Assembly (NCBI RefSeq): GCF_006175945.1 | Contig: NZ_VAJL01000001.1 | Location: 4,101,001-4,165,000, forward strand | Length of the DNA: 64,000 nt | Direction: 5' to 3' | From: Chryseobacterium mulctrae | GTDB lineage: Bacteria > Bacteroidota > Bacteroidia > Flavobacteriales > Weeksellaceae | Part shown: positions 1 through 11,161 of the stretch, in pieces | Layout of the letters: the number at the start of each line of letters is the position of its first letter | How positions within the stretch are numbered: position 1 is the stretch's first letter | Program-made: the position numbers and the translations under genes | The notes under the pieces: generated by a model | The model's input: only the letters and a program-made list of their open reading frames with translations | What the model was told of the DNA's origin: nothing | Database searches by the model: none

Positions 1-1257
1 AATAATAATTAATGACAATGAAATAAATATAGCCGTAAAGAAATAAAATGAATACTGAATTCCGGGCATCGGCGTAACAGCGTCAACGGTTTTCATAATT
101 CCGTAGATAATCCAGGGTTGTCTGCCGACTTCTGTGACTGTCCAACCTGCTTCCAAAGCAATATATCCAAAAGGTGTAGCAAAAAGAAATGTTTTTAAAA
201 GCCAGTTTTTATTCAGCCAATCTTTTTTAAAGAAGAAAGAATAAAGATAAAGACTTCCAATGCAGATCATCACAACTCCAAAGAAAATCATAATCTGAAA
301 AGCATAATGTACAACAGCAACAGGTGGCCATTCATCTCTCGGGAAATCATTTAAACCTTTTACTTCGGCATTAAAATCATTACTCACCAAAAAACTTAAA
401 ACTTTTGGAATTTTTATAGCATATTTAATTTCTCCTTTTTCTTCATCAGGAATTCCGCCCAATACGAAAGCTGCTCCTTTTTCAGTTTCAAAATGAGCTT
501 CCATTGCGGCTAACTTTATAGGTTGTCTTTCAGCCACAGATTTTGCAGCAACATCACCACTTAAAGGAGCGCCGAAAGCACCAATCATCGCAAAAGCTGC
601 AGCAATTCTAAATGCTTTGGTGTGAAATTCTACATTTTTCTTTCGCATAATTAAAAAAGCATGAACTCCCGCAACCGCAAATCCTGTTGCACAAAAAGCG
701 GCAACTGTCATATGTAAAGCCTGTGGAAACCAAGCATCATTAAACATGGCTTTTATAGGGTCTATGTTGAGATACTGTCCATTGATATAGTCGAATCCGG
801 TTGGTGAATTCATCCACGCATTTGCAGCAACCACTAAAATTCCTGAAGCTAAACCGCTTAAGCCGACCAAAAATCCACAAAACCAGTGGAACCATTTATT
901 AAATTTATCCCAACCGTAAAGGAAAAAGCCAATAGCAATAGCTTCAATAAAAAACGCTGTTCCTTCAAGAGAAAAAGGCATTCCGAAAATAGGTCCTGCG
1001 TGTTTCATAAAACCAGGCCAGAGCAACCCGAGTTCAAATGAAAGCATCGTTCCGGAAACTGCACCAGTTGCAAAAAGAATTGCAACTCCTTTGCTCCAAG
1101 CTTTCGTAAGACCTTTATAAATTTCGTTTCCGGTTTTAAGATATTTCCAGTGGGCAAATGCCATTAAAAAAGGCATTACCATTCCAACACAGGCGAAGAT
1201 GATATGAAAACCTAAAGAAAGCGCCATTTGGGCGCGTGCAGCAATAAAATCATCCAT
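1..1257 (-). CDS. cydA: Cytochrome bd ubiquinol oxidase subunit I (3' part outside window)
   Basis: Membrane subunit of the cytochrome bd terminal oxidase, which oxidises quinol and reduces oxygen to water in the inner membrane. The frame starts at ATG 1257 (MDDFIAARAQMALSLGFH) and stays open for 419 codons to the window edge, so the C-terminus is missing. It shows the early FHIIFA helix with the conserved His, the SFELG and PGF segments of the family, several long hydrophobic stretches, and the GRQPW motif near residue 390 that marks CydA. The region between the middle helices contains the quinol-binding Q loop. The gene is divergent from gyrB. cydB would be expected beyond position 1 but cannot be seen. 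Family assignment is very secure. Confidence 0.96.
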   Translation of the reverse strand, partial: MDDFIAARAQMALSLGFHIIFACVGMVMPFLMAFAHWKYLKTGNEIYKGLTKAWSKGVAILFATGAVSGTMLSFELGLLWPGFMKHAGPIFGMPFSLEGTAFFIEAIAIGFFLYGWDKFNKWFHWFCGFLVGLSGLASGILVVAANAWMNSPTGFDYINGQYLNIDPIKAMFNDAWFPQALHMTVAAFCATGFAVAGVHAFLIMRKKNVEFHTKAFRIAAAFAMIGAFGAPLSGDVAAKSVAERQPIKLAAMEAHFETEKGAAFVLGGIPDEEKGEIKYAIKIPKVLSFLVSNDFNAEVKGLNDFPRDEWPPVAVVHYAFQIMIFFGVVMICIGSLYLYSFFFKKDWLNKNWLLKTFLFATPFGYIALEAGWTVTEVGRQPWIIYGIMKTVDAVTPMPGIQYSFYFFTAIFISLSLIII

Positions 1258-1422
1258 AAAATTTAATTTTTCAAGTTTAAAGTTAAGGATAAATTGTTGA
1301 GAAGAAATATGATTTAAAACATTCCAATCAATTCAAATCTGCATTGTAACTTTATTGTTTTTTTTAGTTAAAATAAACTCTGTTTTTTAGGATAAATTCT
1401 GATATTTTATAATGGAAATTAC

Positions 1423-1453
1423 TTTCATAAGTCGAAAAAAATCACGATATTTG
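1423..1453 (+). promoter_or_regulatory. gyrB: Possible gyrB promoter (near-consensus Bacteroidota type)
   Basis: TTTC at 1423-1426 is followed after 19 nt by GATATTTG at 1446-1453. This has the correct spacing but one mismatch in each box relative to TTTG-N19-TAnnTTTG. The start codon of gyrB is 37 nt downstream. Pattern match only. Confidence 0.4.
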
Positions 1454-1483
1454 TGGGTCTTTGCATTAAGCAAATTTATTTAA

Positions 1484-3424
<1,941 letters not shown>

Positions 3425-3446
3425 TCATCTTTTTAAATAATATTTT

Positions 3447-3476
3447 AAAGGCTCCATTTTTATGGAGCCTTTTTTT
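3447..3476 (+). terminator. Rho-independent terminator after gyrB
   Basis: An 11-bp perfect stem (AAAGGCTCCAT pairing with ATGGAGCCTTT) with a TTTT loop is followed by a T-run. It lies 23 nt after the gyrB stop. Confidence 0.9.
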
Positions 3477-3542
3477 GATTAAAAAAAATCTAATAATTCT
3501 TATATTCATGATAATTTTTTAACATTTTATTAAGATTTTTTA

Positions 3543-3550
3543 TATTTTTG
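3543..3550 (+). promoter_or_regulatory. -7 promoter box (TATTTTTG) before the transglutaminase pair
   Basis: TATTTTTG matches the Bacteroidota -7 consensus TAnnTTTG and lies 16 nt before ATG 3566. A TTG at 3548 that would lengthen the reading frame is inside this box, so the box argues for the ATG. No clear TTTG is seen at the -33 position. Confidence 0.5.
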
Positions 3551-3565
3551 AGGAAAATATTAACA

Positions 3566-5461
3566 ATGATGAAATTATGGTGTGTAGGAGCATTTTCTTT
3601 AGCTTCTTTTTACTATGCACAAAGTTATCCGGTATCAGAAATTAGTGATGTTTTAAAAAAGAACGCAAGTGCTGTCATTCGAAATGAAAGCACAGTTTTG
3701 GAAATCAATAAAGTGGACGAAATCGTTTACCGGAACTCTTCAGCAATTACAGTAATCAATAAAGATGCAGTTGGTTTTTCGCTTCCAAAAATATATTATG
3801 AAAAAGGAAACACGGTTTCTAACGTCAAAGTAACAGTATATGATGAAAAGGGTGCTAAAATAAAAAGCTATTCTAAAAGTGATTTCACGGATGTTGCAGC
3901 CAATTCTCAAGATACATTTCATTCTGATAGTAGAATGATGTATCTCTCTTATATACCTACAAGCTATCCTTATACCATTGAATTTAGTTATGATCAGAAA
4001 GATCAGAATACTATTTTTATTCCTGATTTTACACCTTATAATGATTTTAATATTTCTTTACAGAAAAGTAGTTTTAAGGTTATCAATAAATCAGGAATCA
4101 ATTTACGATCTAAGACGTATGATTCACCATTCGGATTTGCTTCTGTAAAAGTTTCAGATCAAGACGGTGGGAAATTATATACTTACGAAAATATTCCGGT
4201 AATTGATCAAGAAGATATGGTTCCCAATCCTCAGAAAATTTTGCCAAAAGTAAGTTTTTCTTTGGATCAATTTAATCTGGTAGGAAAAAAAGGAAGTATT
4301 ACTAATTGGAAAGATTTCGGAGTTTGGTATTATAACAATCTTTTGACACCGGTTTCAGTTTCTACTCCTCAAATAAAAGCTGAAATTGCAGCACTTAATC
4401 TTTCCGGATCTACAGAAGAAAAGGTGAAGAAAATTTATCAGTATATGCAAAGCAAAACACGATATGTTTTCGTAGCCTTAGGAATTGGAGGTTGGCAACC
4501 CATGATGCCGGATGAAGTGCAGAAAAAAGGCTATGGTGATTGTAAAGGTCTTTCAAATTATATGAAAATACTTTTGGACGAAGCTGGGATACCGTCATAT
4601 TATTGTAAAGTCATTTCCGGTTCTTCCTCTATTTCATTTGATAAAGATTTTCCTAAAATGGGAGGTAATCATATTATTTTATGTGTTCCAACAGAAAAAG
4701 GAAATATCTGGCTGGAAAATACATCTCAGGAAATGGCTTACAATCATTTAAGTTTCAGCACAACTGATAGGAATGTTTTAGCTGTAAAACCTGATGGAAT
4801 CGAGATTATGGAAACTCCAAGCTATTCTTCACAACAAAATAAAGAAAAACAGGTTTTAAATATTCAGCTAAATCCAGATAAAACGATTACCGGGAATGGT
4901 AAATTTACTTATACCGGAAATCAGTATGATTTTAATTTAGTATTTGCAGGATTAGGGCAGGCTGAGAAAAATAATACCATAAAGAATACACTTTCTATAT
5001 TAGATTTTGATAAGGTTGAGATGTCTGATTTTAAAAATAACAGAGATTTAGCAACAATCGATTTTGATCTGAATTTTAAAGCTGTTAATTATTCTAAAAT
5101 GGTAGGTTCTAGTTATATTTTCAGAGCTGTTCCTATTTATGCCAATGCTAGATACCATCAAGATGAAAACAGAAGTCTTCCTTTTGAAAATCGCTTTTCT
5201 TACGAAGACGAATATGAGATTATTTATAAGCTTCCTGCAGGATATATCATTGAAGAAATGCCGGAAAACGGAAATGTAAATTCAGAATTTGGTACGTATA
5301 AAATTTCTTTTGAAAAAAAAGAAGATAAGCTTATTGTAAAAAGGTTTTTCCAAATGAAAAAAGGGCTTCATTCTAAAGATAAATACAATGACTATGTAAG
5401 TTTCAGAAAAAAAGTAATGAATGCCGATAACTCAAAAATTTTAATTTCAAAAAAATCATAA
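3566..5461 (+). CDS. Exported DUF3857/transglutaminase-domain protein, first of two
   Basis: About 631 residues beginning with a signal peptide (MMKLWCVGAFSLASFYYAQS). An N-terminal DUF3857-type beta-rich domain is followed by a transglutaminase-like core with the catalytic Cys in GYGDCKGLSNYM, a downstream His in GGNHIILCV and an Asp/Asn region, then a C-terminal DUF3858-like domain. Such proteins are common exported proteins of Bacteroidota; the true substrate is unknown and may be a protease or acyl-transfer reaction. The upstream frame opens at a TTG at 3548 that overlaps a -7 box, so ATG 3566 (or 3569) is preferred. It abuts the next gene exactly, with the stop immediately before the ATG, so the two form an operon. 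Confidence 0.87.
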   Translation: MMKLWCVGAFSLASFYYAQSYPVSEISDVLKKNASAVIRNESTVLEINKVDEIVYRNSSAITVINKDAVGFSLPKIYYEKGNTVSNVKVTVYDEKGAKIKSYSKSDFTDVAANSQDTFHSDSRMMYLSYIPTSYPYTIEFSYDQKDQNTIFIPDFTPYNDFNISLQKSSFKVINKSGINLRSKTYDSPFGFASVKVSDQDGGKLYTYENIPVIDQEDMVPNPQKILPKVSFSLDQFNLVGKKGSITNWKDFGVWYYNNLLTPVSVSTPQIKAEIAALNLSGSTEEKVKKIYQYMQSKTRYVFVALGIGGWQPMMPDEVQKKGYGDCKGLSNYMKILLDEAGIPSYYCKVISGSSSISFDKDFPKMGGNHIILCVPTEKGNIWLENTSQEMAYNHLSFSTTDRNVLAVKPDGIEIMETPSYSSQQNKEKQVLNIQLNPDKTITGNGKFTYTGNQYDFNLVFAGLGQAEKNNTIKNTLSILDFDKVEMSDFKNNRDLATIDFDLNFKAVNYSKMVGSSYIFRAVPIYANARYHQDENRSLPFENRFSYEDEYEIIYKLPAGYIIEEMPENGNVNSEFGTYKISFEKKEDKLIVKRFFQMKKGLHSKDKYNDYVSFRKKVMNADNSKILISKKS

Positions 5462-7399
5462 ATGAGAAATATAATAACCCTATTTTCGGTATTTTGTATA
5501 AGTACAGCTCTTTTCGCACAGGATCAAAAGTTCTTAAAGATGCCTAAGTTTAATAAAGATGATCTTAAAAAAGAGAAATCAGAGATTGATCCGAAAGCTC
5601 CTGCAGAAATACTGTATCGATCCATACATTATCGTATTGATAATAGTACCGGAAAACTTATAAAAGAATATTCTTATCGTATAAAAATTTACGAAAAAGA
5701 AAAGTCTGAAGTTTGGCATAATCTGGAGGTTTCTCTTTTTGATAACACCTCCGGAGACCGTGAGATTTTAAATAATATGAAAGCTTTGGTGTATAACCTT
5801 GAAGGTGATAATGTAGTTGAAACTAAAGTTGATAAAAGCTCAAAATTTAAATCAAAAGAAAATAAATATATTACGGTAAGTAAATATGCTTTTCCTACTA
5901 TAAAAAATGGTTCTATTATAGAATATCATTATGAGGTTTCTTCTCCTTTTGCCTATGAAGTTCCAATGATTTATATAGAGTTGGATGTTCCTTCTGTTTA
6001 TACAGAATATGTTTTCGATTCACCAACCCAAATGTCTTATAATGTAGATTTTACAGGAAGTTTACTTCCGAAATATAAAATCGTGAAAGAAGATGTACTG
6101 TATGGATCACAACATAGGACTTATAGGTTCGGTTATGACAATCTGAAAGGATTTAAGACTGAAAAGTTTGTGAAAAATAACGATAACTACAGAACGAAAA
6201 TCAGAGCAGAGATTCATTCAACTTATTTTGGCAATAATCTTAAAACGTATACTTCTACTTGGGAAGATATCAGAAAAAAATTATGGGATCATGATGATTT
6301 TGGATCACAGTATAAAAAAGATAGATTGGTAAAAGAGCTGCTTCCTGCAGGAATTCTTGATGAAAAAAATGATCTTTCTAAGGCAAATAAAATTTTAGAT
6401 TATGTAAAGACTAACTTTACATGGAATGAGAGTAATGGTATTTATGCAGAAAACGGAATCAGAGATCTTATTAAAAATAAGACAGGAAATGATGCTGATC
6501 TTAACTTAATGTTGACAGCAATGCTGAGAAGTGCAAACATTACCGCATATCCTATTCTTATTTCTACTGTGAGAAACGGAAGTGTAAATTTGACATTCCC
6601 TAATTTAGGTAATTTTAATTATGTGATTGTAGGGGCAGAAATCAACAAAACATTTTATCTTTTTGATGCAACATCAAAACAGTCAAAGGCCAATCTTTTA
6701 CCTTCACGAGTATGGAATGACAATGGACTTTTAGTGAAAGATGACAAAGCAGAAGTTATTTCGCTTACTAACATTAATATAAGTTATAATAGTCACACTG
6801 TCAAAGCAAAAATACATCCAGATGGTACAATTTCAGGTGCTTATCAAGATCAGGATGAAGGGATGATGGCTATGAATGCAAAAGAAAACTTTGATGAAAA
6901 TCCTGATAAGTATAAAAAACAGTATAAGGAAAACTTTTCAGTAGGTTTTGATAATATCAACTCTAGAGTTTTGGAAGGGGGAGAGTTTCGGTCTACTATG
7001 AGCTTCAACTCAAACAATATGATCGATAATGTAGGAAAAAAAATGATTATGAACCCTCTTTTATTTTTACATCAGACCAGGAATGATTTTGATCAGCAGG
7101 ATGAAAGAAAATATATGATTGATTTTATTTCGCCAATTAGTAAAACGAAGGTTGTAGAAATAGAAATTCCTGAAGGATATGATGTAGCAGATTTACCAAA
7201 AAGTAAAAAAATCGTTACTGAAGATAAAGAAATAAGCTATTCTTACACAGTAGAGAAAAAAGATAATAGAATTATAACGATTTCTGAATATAATATTGCA
7301 AGTGCAGATTATCCTAAAGAATACTACCCTGCATTCAAGAAAATCTGGAAAGTAATTTCAGATTCTGAAAGTCAGGTAATGAGTTTGATTAAAAAATAA
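5462..7399 (+). CDS. Exported DUF3857/transglutaminase-like protein, second of two
   Basis: A 645-residue paralogue-like partner of the preceding gene, with a signal peptide (MRNIITLFSVFCISTALFAQ). The N-terminal half resembles DUF3857 (conserved YRIKIYEKEKSE and GSIIEYHYEV segments). The middle resembles a transglutaminase core, but where the first protein has GYGDCKG this one has KTGNDADLNLMLTAML, so the nucleophilic Cys is not present. A degenerate FLFDATS segment corresponds to the Asp region. It is therefore probably non-catalytic, a binding or scaffolding partner of the upstream gene. That inference rests on the missing Cys and strict adjacency. A terminator follows at 7422. Confidence 0.85.
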   Translation: MRNIITLFSVFCISTALFAQDQKFLKMPKFNKDDLKKEKSEIDPKAPAEILYRSIHYRIDNSTGKLIKEYSYRIKIYEKEKSEVWHNLEVSLFDNTSGDREILNNMKALVYNLEGDNVVETKVDKSSKFKSKENKYITVSKYAFPTIKNGSIIEYHYEVSSPFAYEVPMIYIELDVPSVYTEYVFDSPTQMSYNVDFTGSLLPKYKIVKEDVLYGSQHRTYRFGYDNLKGFKTEKFVKNNDNYRTKIRAEIHSTYFGNNLKTYTSTWEDIRKKLWDHDDFGSQYKKDRLVKELLPAGILDEKNDLSKANKILDYVKTNFTWNESNGIYAENGIRDLIKNKTGNDADLNLMLTAMLRSANITAYPILISTVRNGSVNLTFPNLGNFNYVIVGAEINKTFYLFDATSKQSKANLLPSRVWNDNGLLVKDDKAEVISLTNINISYNSHTVKAKIHPDGTISGAYQDQDEGMMAMNAKENFDENPDKYKKQYKENFSVGFDNINSRVLEGGEFRSTMSFNSNNMIDNVGKKMIMNPLLFLHQTRNDFDQQDERKYMIDFISPISKTKVVEIEIPEGYDVADLPKSKKIVTEDKEISYSYTVEKKDNRIITISEYNIASADYPKEYYPAFKKIWKVISDSESQVMSLIKK

Positions 7400-7421
7400 T
7401 CGATTATTTATACAAATTTTT

Positions 7422-7449
7422 AAAACCATTCATTTTGTGAATGGTTTTT
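7422..7449 (+). terminator. Rho-independent terminator after the transglutaminase pair
   Basis: An 11-bp stem (AAAACCATTCA pairing with TGAATGGTTTT) with a 5-nt TTTTG loop and terminal T-run. Confidence 0.88.
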
Positions 7450-7475
7450 GCATTCTAGTCGAAAAATAAATTATT

Positions 7476-8300
7476 ATGAAAAATAAAGTTGTACTAATCC
7501 TGTTCTCGGCAGCTTTCCTTTTGTCTGCATGTAAAAAGACAGAATCAGAAAAAGTTGACACAAAAGCTGAGAATAAAAGTCCTGAAAAATTCACAATAGA
7601 TTCTCTTAAAGTAAATGATTCTGTAAAGATTAACGATAAACTTTCTGTAAATTATGCTTCAAAAGTATTGGTTTTCCCGACTTTAAAAGATAAAGCTCTT
7701 TTAGACAGTATTTATTACGATAAAACAGGAATTACGGACTATTCAAAACAAGGATTACAAAATTTTTTAAATAAAGATAAAGCTGAGTTTGTTTCATCGG
7801 TAAAAGAAGACAGCAAAGAATGGATTTCAGATATTCAGAATCCGCAAACCTGGGAAGCAGGCTCGTTTATGAAACTGATTTCTCAAAACGATGATTTTCT
7901 TCAGATTGAATATTTACATACTTCGTATCAAGGCGGAGCGCATGGTAATTATTCTTTCGATACACGAGTTTTTGATTTAAAAAACAACAAAAAATTAGAT
8001 TTAAAAGATATTACCACAATGCCAAAAACAAGATTGGAAGAACTTTTAATGAAAAATATCGACAAACTTCCGAGCGGAACAACCGATTCTGATGGTCCGG
8101 TTAAAAATTCAGATATGCTTTTGGTGGATGTAATTCCGGCAAACAAAGATTTTTACTTTGATGAGAAAAATCTCTATTTCCATTATAGCCCTTACGAAAT
8201 TGCAGCTTTTGCAGCCGGAGATATTGTAATTCCTGTCTCTTGGAAAGAGCTCGACAGAACAATTAATCCGGAATTTAAAAAGAGAATGAAAATTAACTAA
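7476..8300 (+). CDS. Lipoprotein with DUF3298 (RsiV-like) domain
   Basis: A 274-residue lipoprotein. The signal sequence ends in a lipobox (LLSAC, Cys at residue 19) followed by a charged linker. The C-terminal two thirds resemble the DUF4163/DUF3298 pair: the TSYQGGAHGNYSFDTRVFDLK segment with GGAH is the hallmark, followed by a region where LDLKDI begins the DUF3298 half and ends with YEIAAFAAGDIVIPVSW. RsiV-type proteins of Gram-positives bind lysozyme with this fold, but in this lineage the function is not established. It is transcribed alone, with terminators on both sides. Confidence 0.82.
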   Translation: MKNKVVLILFSAAFLLSACKKTESEKVDTKAENKSPEKFTIDSLKVNDSVKINDKLSVNYASKVLVFPTLKDKALLDSIYYDKTGITDYSKQGLQNFLNKDKAEFVSSVKEDSKEWISDIQNPQTWEAGSFMKLISQNDDFLQIEYLHTSYQGGAHGNYSFDTRVFDLKNNKKLDLKDITTMPKTRLEELLMKNIDKLPSGTTDSDGPVKNSDMLLVDVIPANKDFYFDEKNLYFHYSPYEIAAFAAGDIVIPVSWKELDRTINPEFKKRMKIN

Positions 8301-8304
8301 TATT

Positions 8305-8333
8305 AATGCTTCCAAATCAGGAAGCATTTTTTA
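8305..8333 (+). terminator. Rho-independent terminator after the DUF3298 lipoprotein
   Basis: An 8-bp stem (ATGCTTCC pairing with GGAAGCAT) with loop AAATCA, then a run of T. It covers the upstream ATG at 8306 of the next open frame, which argues against that ATG as a start. Confidence 0.85.
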
Positions 8334-8339
8334 CTTTTG
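8332..8339 (+). promoter_or_regulatory. -7 promoter box (TACTTTTG) for the lipid kinase gene
   Basis: An exact TAnnTTTG match 5 nt before ATG 8345, directly after the previous terminator. It implies a very short or absent 5' leader. No good -33 box is visible. Confidence 0.5.
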
Positions 8340-8344
8340 TGGCA

Positions 8345-9196
8345 ATGGAAAGAGTAGCTTTTATCATCAATCCTTTTTCGGCAAAAAAAAATTACCAGCC
8401 ATTTCTGAACGAACTTAAAAATAAAGTACAAAATCCTCTGTACTATATTTCTGAGTCTATTTTGGGAACTGATGATTTTATCAAAACAAACTTCGATGAG
8501 GTTGATTTTTTTGTGGCCATCGGAGGCGACGGAACGATCTCTACGGTCGCTAAACAACTCATTAATACCGAAAAAGTATTAGCTATTTTTCCGGCAGGAT
8601 CGGGAAATGGTTTTTCTAATGAAACACAATTCAGCAAAAATTTAGATGAATTATTAGATAAATTAAAAGCTAAAAAATCTCGTAAAATAGATACTTTTAC
8701 GATAAATGACAGACTTTCTATCAATGTTTCAGGAACTGGTTTTGATGGGAAAGTCGTTAAAGAATTTGAAAAAACCAATCGCGGATTTAAAAATTATATC
8801 AAAGTTTCTTTGAAGACTTTTTTTAATTATAAACCAATCAAGCTTAAGTTTTTTGATGAAAATTATAAGCAGTACAACGGAAAGTATTTGATGGTGAATA
8901 TTGCCAACACCCGTCAGTTTGGAAACAACGCTTATATTGCGCCAATGGCGAGCAAAAGTGATGGTCTGGTTGATATGGTTTTGGTGAAAAAATTTCCGTT
9001 GACGTATTCGCCGCTTTTTGCGTTCAGAATGTTTACCAAAAAACTAAAAGAAGATGATTACATCACGTATCTTCCGGTTTCAGAAATAGAGTTTAAAGTA
9101 AATACCAAAAACTGGCATCTTGATGGAGAATTCAACAAAATAAAATCTCCGATTCATGTGAAAGTTCAGCCTTCAAGTCTGAATATTTTAATTTAA
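8345..9196 (+). CDS. Diacylglycerol/sphingosine kinase-family lipid kinase
   Basis: A 283-residue DAGK-catalytic-domain protein (YegS/DgkB family) that would phosphorylate a lipid hydroxyl using ATP at the membrane face. Diagnostic motifs are FIINPFSAKK near the N-terminus, the nucleotide loop VAIGGDGTIS near residue 60, and FPAGSGNGFSNE near 83, where the family has GTGND(F/L)A. The C-terminal NAD-kinase-like beta domain contains GTGFDGKV and the NIANTRQFGN segment. The frame opens further upstream at 8306, but that ATG lies in the preceding terminator and upstream of a -7 box, so ATG 8345 is chosen. The lipid substrate cannot be told from sequence. Confidence 0.88.
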   Translation: MERVAFIINPFSAKKNYQPFLNELKNKVQNPLYYISESILGTDDFIKTNFDEVDFFVAIGGDGTISTVAKQLINTEKVLAIFPAGSGNGFSNETQFSKNLDELLDKLKAKKSRKIDTFTINDRLSINVSGTGFDGKVVKEFEKTNRGFKNYIKVSLKTFFNYKPIKLKFFDENYKQYNGKYLMVNIANTRQFGNNAYIAPMASKSDGLVDMVLVKKFPLTYSPLFAFRMFTKKLKEDDYITYLPVSEIEFKVNTKNWHLDGEFNKIKSPIHVKVQPSSLNILI

Positions 9197-9210
9197 AATC
9201 ATTGTGAAAT

Positions 9211-9235
9211 AAAAAAGCCTTCCGTGAAGAAGGCT
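9211..9235 (-). terminator. Rho-independent terminator for the VOC/dctA/ggt run
   Basis: A 7-bp stem (AGCCTTC/GAAGGCT) with a 6-nt loop. On the minus strand the stem is followed by six T, so it works for the leftward genes. On the plus strand the tail is A-rich. Confidence 0.8.
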
Positions 9236-9342
9236 AAAAACACAAATGATGAAAAAATTATCATTACGATAATAATGTATTACAAAGTAAATACTTAGAA
9301 CCTATATTTTTTATGGTTTTAATCATATAGATTAAAAAAACT

Positions 9343-9813
9343 TTATTGCCTATTGTTTATGGTTTCATGAAGGGCAATTCGGTTTCCTTCACTGTCTTCA
9401 AATTCGGCAACAGCAAAACCATGTTTTTCGTTTAAGGTTTTTGGATAAAGAATTTTCCCCTTGTTTTCTAAAACTTTTTTTAATACAGAATCAATATTTT
9501 CGGTTTTAAAATAAATAATCACTCCATCTTTCGTTGGTTTATAAACGTCTCCTTTTGCCAAAGCTCCGGAAATTCCGCTTTGGGTTTCTTTGAAAGGGAA
9601 AAGCATCATTTCATAATCGTCAATTATTTCTTTCTCAAATTTAAAATTAAAAACATTCGTGTAAAATTTTTCTGCCCGTTCAATATTGGTAACAGGAATT
9701 TCAAAATATACAACAGGATTATTTCCATTCATCTTTTTGTTATTATTTTGTTCGTTGCAGGCTAAACAAATTCCTGCAATAAATAGTATTATGAATTTTG
9801 TGAAAATTTTCAT
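9343..9813 (-). CDS. VOC-family (glyoxalase-like) lipoprotein
   Basis: A 156-residue protein with a lipoprotein signal (FIAGICLACNEQ, Cys at about residue 19) and a single vicinal-oxygen-chelate domain. It begins VVYFEIPVTNIERAEKFYTNVF, a typical VOC opening, and ends AVAEFEDSEGNRIALHE, the closing strand with the metal-ligand Glu. VOC domains cover glyoxalase, dioxygenase and antibiotic-binding proteins. Export to the envelope as a lipoprotein is unusual for them. It lies 11 nt downstream of dctA on the same strand, so probably the last gene of a ggt-dctA run. The substrate is unknown. Confidence 0.82.
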   Translation of the reverse strand: MKIFTKFIILFIAGICLACNEQNNNKKMNGNNPVVYFEIPVTNIERAEKFYTNVFNFKFEKEIIDDYEMMLFPFKETQSGISGALAKGDVYKPTKDGVIIYFKTENIDSVLKKVLENKGKILYPKTLNEKHGFAVAEFEDSEGNRIALHETINNRQ

Positions 9814-9824
9814 TAAAACAATCT

Positions 9825-11105
9825 TTAAACTTCCAGTTTTTTCTCAATTTCATTTGGGTTTTGCAGGCAATATTGAAGCTGTTTTTTATCTAATTGCTTT
9901 TCCCAATTGGCTACAACTACAGTTGCTACAGAGTTTCCGATGACATTCGTTAAAGCACGACATTCACTCATAAATTTATCAATTCCTAGAATTAAGGTCA
10001 TTCCCGCAATCGGAATTTCAGGAACCACAGCCAAAGTTGCCGCCAAAGTTACGAAGCCAGCTCCTGTAACTCCTGCAGCCCCTTTCGAACTCAGCATTGC
10101 CACCAAAAGAAGCATCAGTTGTTTTTCGATAGAAAGATCAATATTTAAAGCTTGCGCAATGAATAATGAGGCGAGAGTCATATAAATATTGGTGCCGTCA
10201 AGATTAAAAGAATATCCGGTGGGAACTACCAAACCTACAATCGCTCTGGAACATCCTGCTTTTTCCATCTTTTCCATAATTCCGGGAAGTGCAGATTCTG
10301 AAGAACTTGTTCCTAAAACCAACAAAAGTTCTTCTTTTAAATAATACATCAGTTTAAAAATATTAAAACCATTGTACCAAGCAACAGCTCCCAAAACCAA
10401 AACGACAAATAGGATAGAGGTGATATAGAAAGTTCCTACAAGAAAAATTAAATTTAAAACGGAAGCTAAACCATATTTTCCAATCGTAAAAGCCATTGCT
10501 CCGAAAGCTCCGATTGGTGCTAGTTTCATCAGCATATGAACGATTTTAAAAATAGGAGCAGCCAAAACCTGTAAAAATTCTGTGACTTTCCCGCTTTTTT
10601 CTTTCGTTAAAACCAAAGCAATTCCCATTAAAATAGCCACCAAAAGTACCTGAAGAATATTATCTCCAATCAACGGACTGAATAGTGTTTCCGGGATAAT
10701 ATTCATGATAAATCCGGTGAGCGTCGTGTCGTGTGCTTTTTGTTGATATTGCGAAACATCGCCTGATAAACTTGCTGGATCAATGTTTAAACCTGCTCCA
10801 GGTTGAATAATGTTTCCTACAATTAAACCGATTATCAATGCTAACGTTGAAAATGTAAAAAAATAGAGCATTGCTTTTATGGCAATTCTTCCCACTTTTT
10901 TCAGGTCTGTCATGTGGGCAATTCCTAAAGTAAGCGTAATGAAAATGACCGGAGCAATGATCATTTTAACCAATTTAATGAATCCATCGCCTAGAGGTTT
11001 CATTTTTTCACCTAATTCGGGGTAGAAATTTCCTAAGAGAATTCCTAAAGTAATGGCAACAATTACCTGAAAATAGAGTTGCTGGTAGAATTTTTTTGCT
11101 TTCAA
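9825..11105 (-). CDS. dctA: Dicarboxylate/glutamate:cation symporter (SDF family)
   Basis: A 426-residue inner-membrane symporter of the sodium:dicarboxylate (SDF/GltP/DctA) family, taking up C4-dicarboxylates or acidic amino acids with H+ or Na+. Visible signatures are the [11 protein letters not shown] region, the re-entrant hairpin 1 serine-rich motif [12 protein letters not shown] near residue 260, the helix-7 motif [14 protein letters not shown] near 300 (substrate/Na+ binding), and hairpin 2 [14 protein letters not shown] near 340. The gene sits 56 nt downstream of ggt, which releases glutamate outside the cytoplasm, so a glutamate-scavenging pairing is a reasonable inference. The exact substrate (glutamate versus succinate) is uncertain, so the symbol is by family similarity. 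Confidence 0.87.
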   Translation of the reverse strand: MKAKKFYQQLYFQVIVAITLGILLGNFYPELGEKMKPLGDGFIKLVKMIIAPVIFITLTLGIAHMTDLKKVGRIAIKAMLYFFTFSTLALIIGLIVGNIIQPGAGLNIDPASLSGDVSQYQQKAHDTTLTGFIMNIIPETLFSPLIGDNILQVLLVAILMGIALVLTKEKSGKVTEFLQVLAAPIFKIVHMLMKLAPIGAFGAMAFTIGKYGLASVLNLIFLVGTFYITSILFVVLVLGAVAWYNGFNIFKLMYYLKEELLLVLGTSSSESALPGIMEKMEKAGCSRAIVGLVVPTGYSFNLDGTNIYMTLASLFIAQALNIDLSIEKQLMLLLVAMLSSKGAAGVTGAGFVTLAATLAVVPEIPIAGMTLILGIDKFMSECRALTNVIGNSVATVVVANWEKQLDKKQLQYCLQNPNEIEKKLEV

Positions 11106-11161
11106 AAGAGATGAGTTTACTTTTTTAAGAACGAAAAATAGGAAAATAAATTTTAAGTAGA

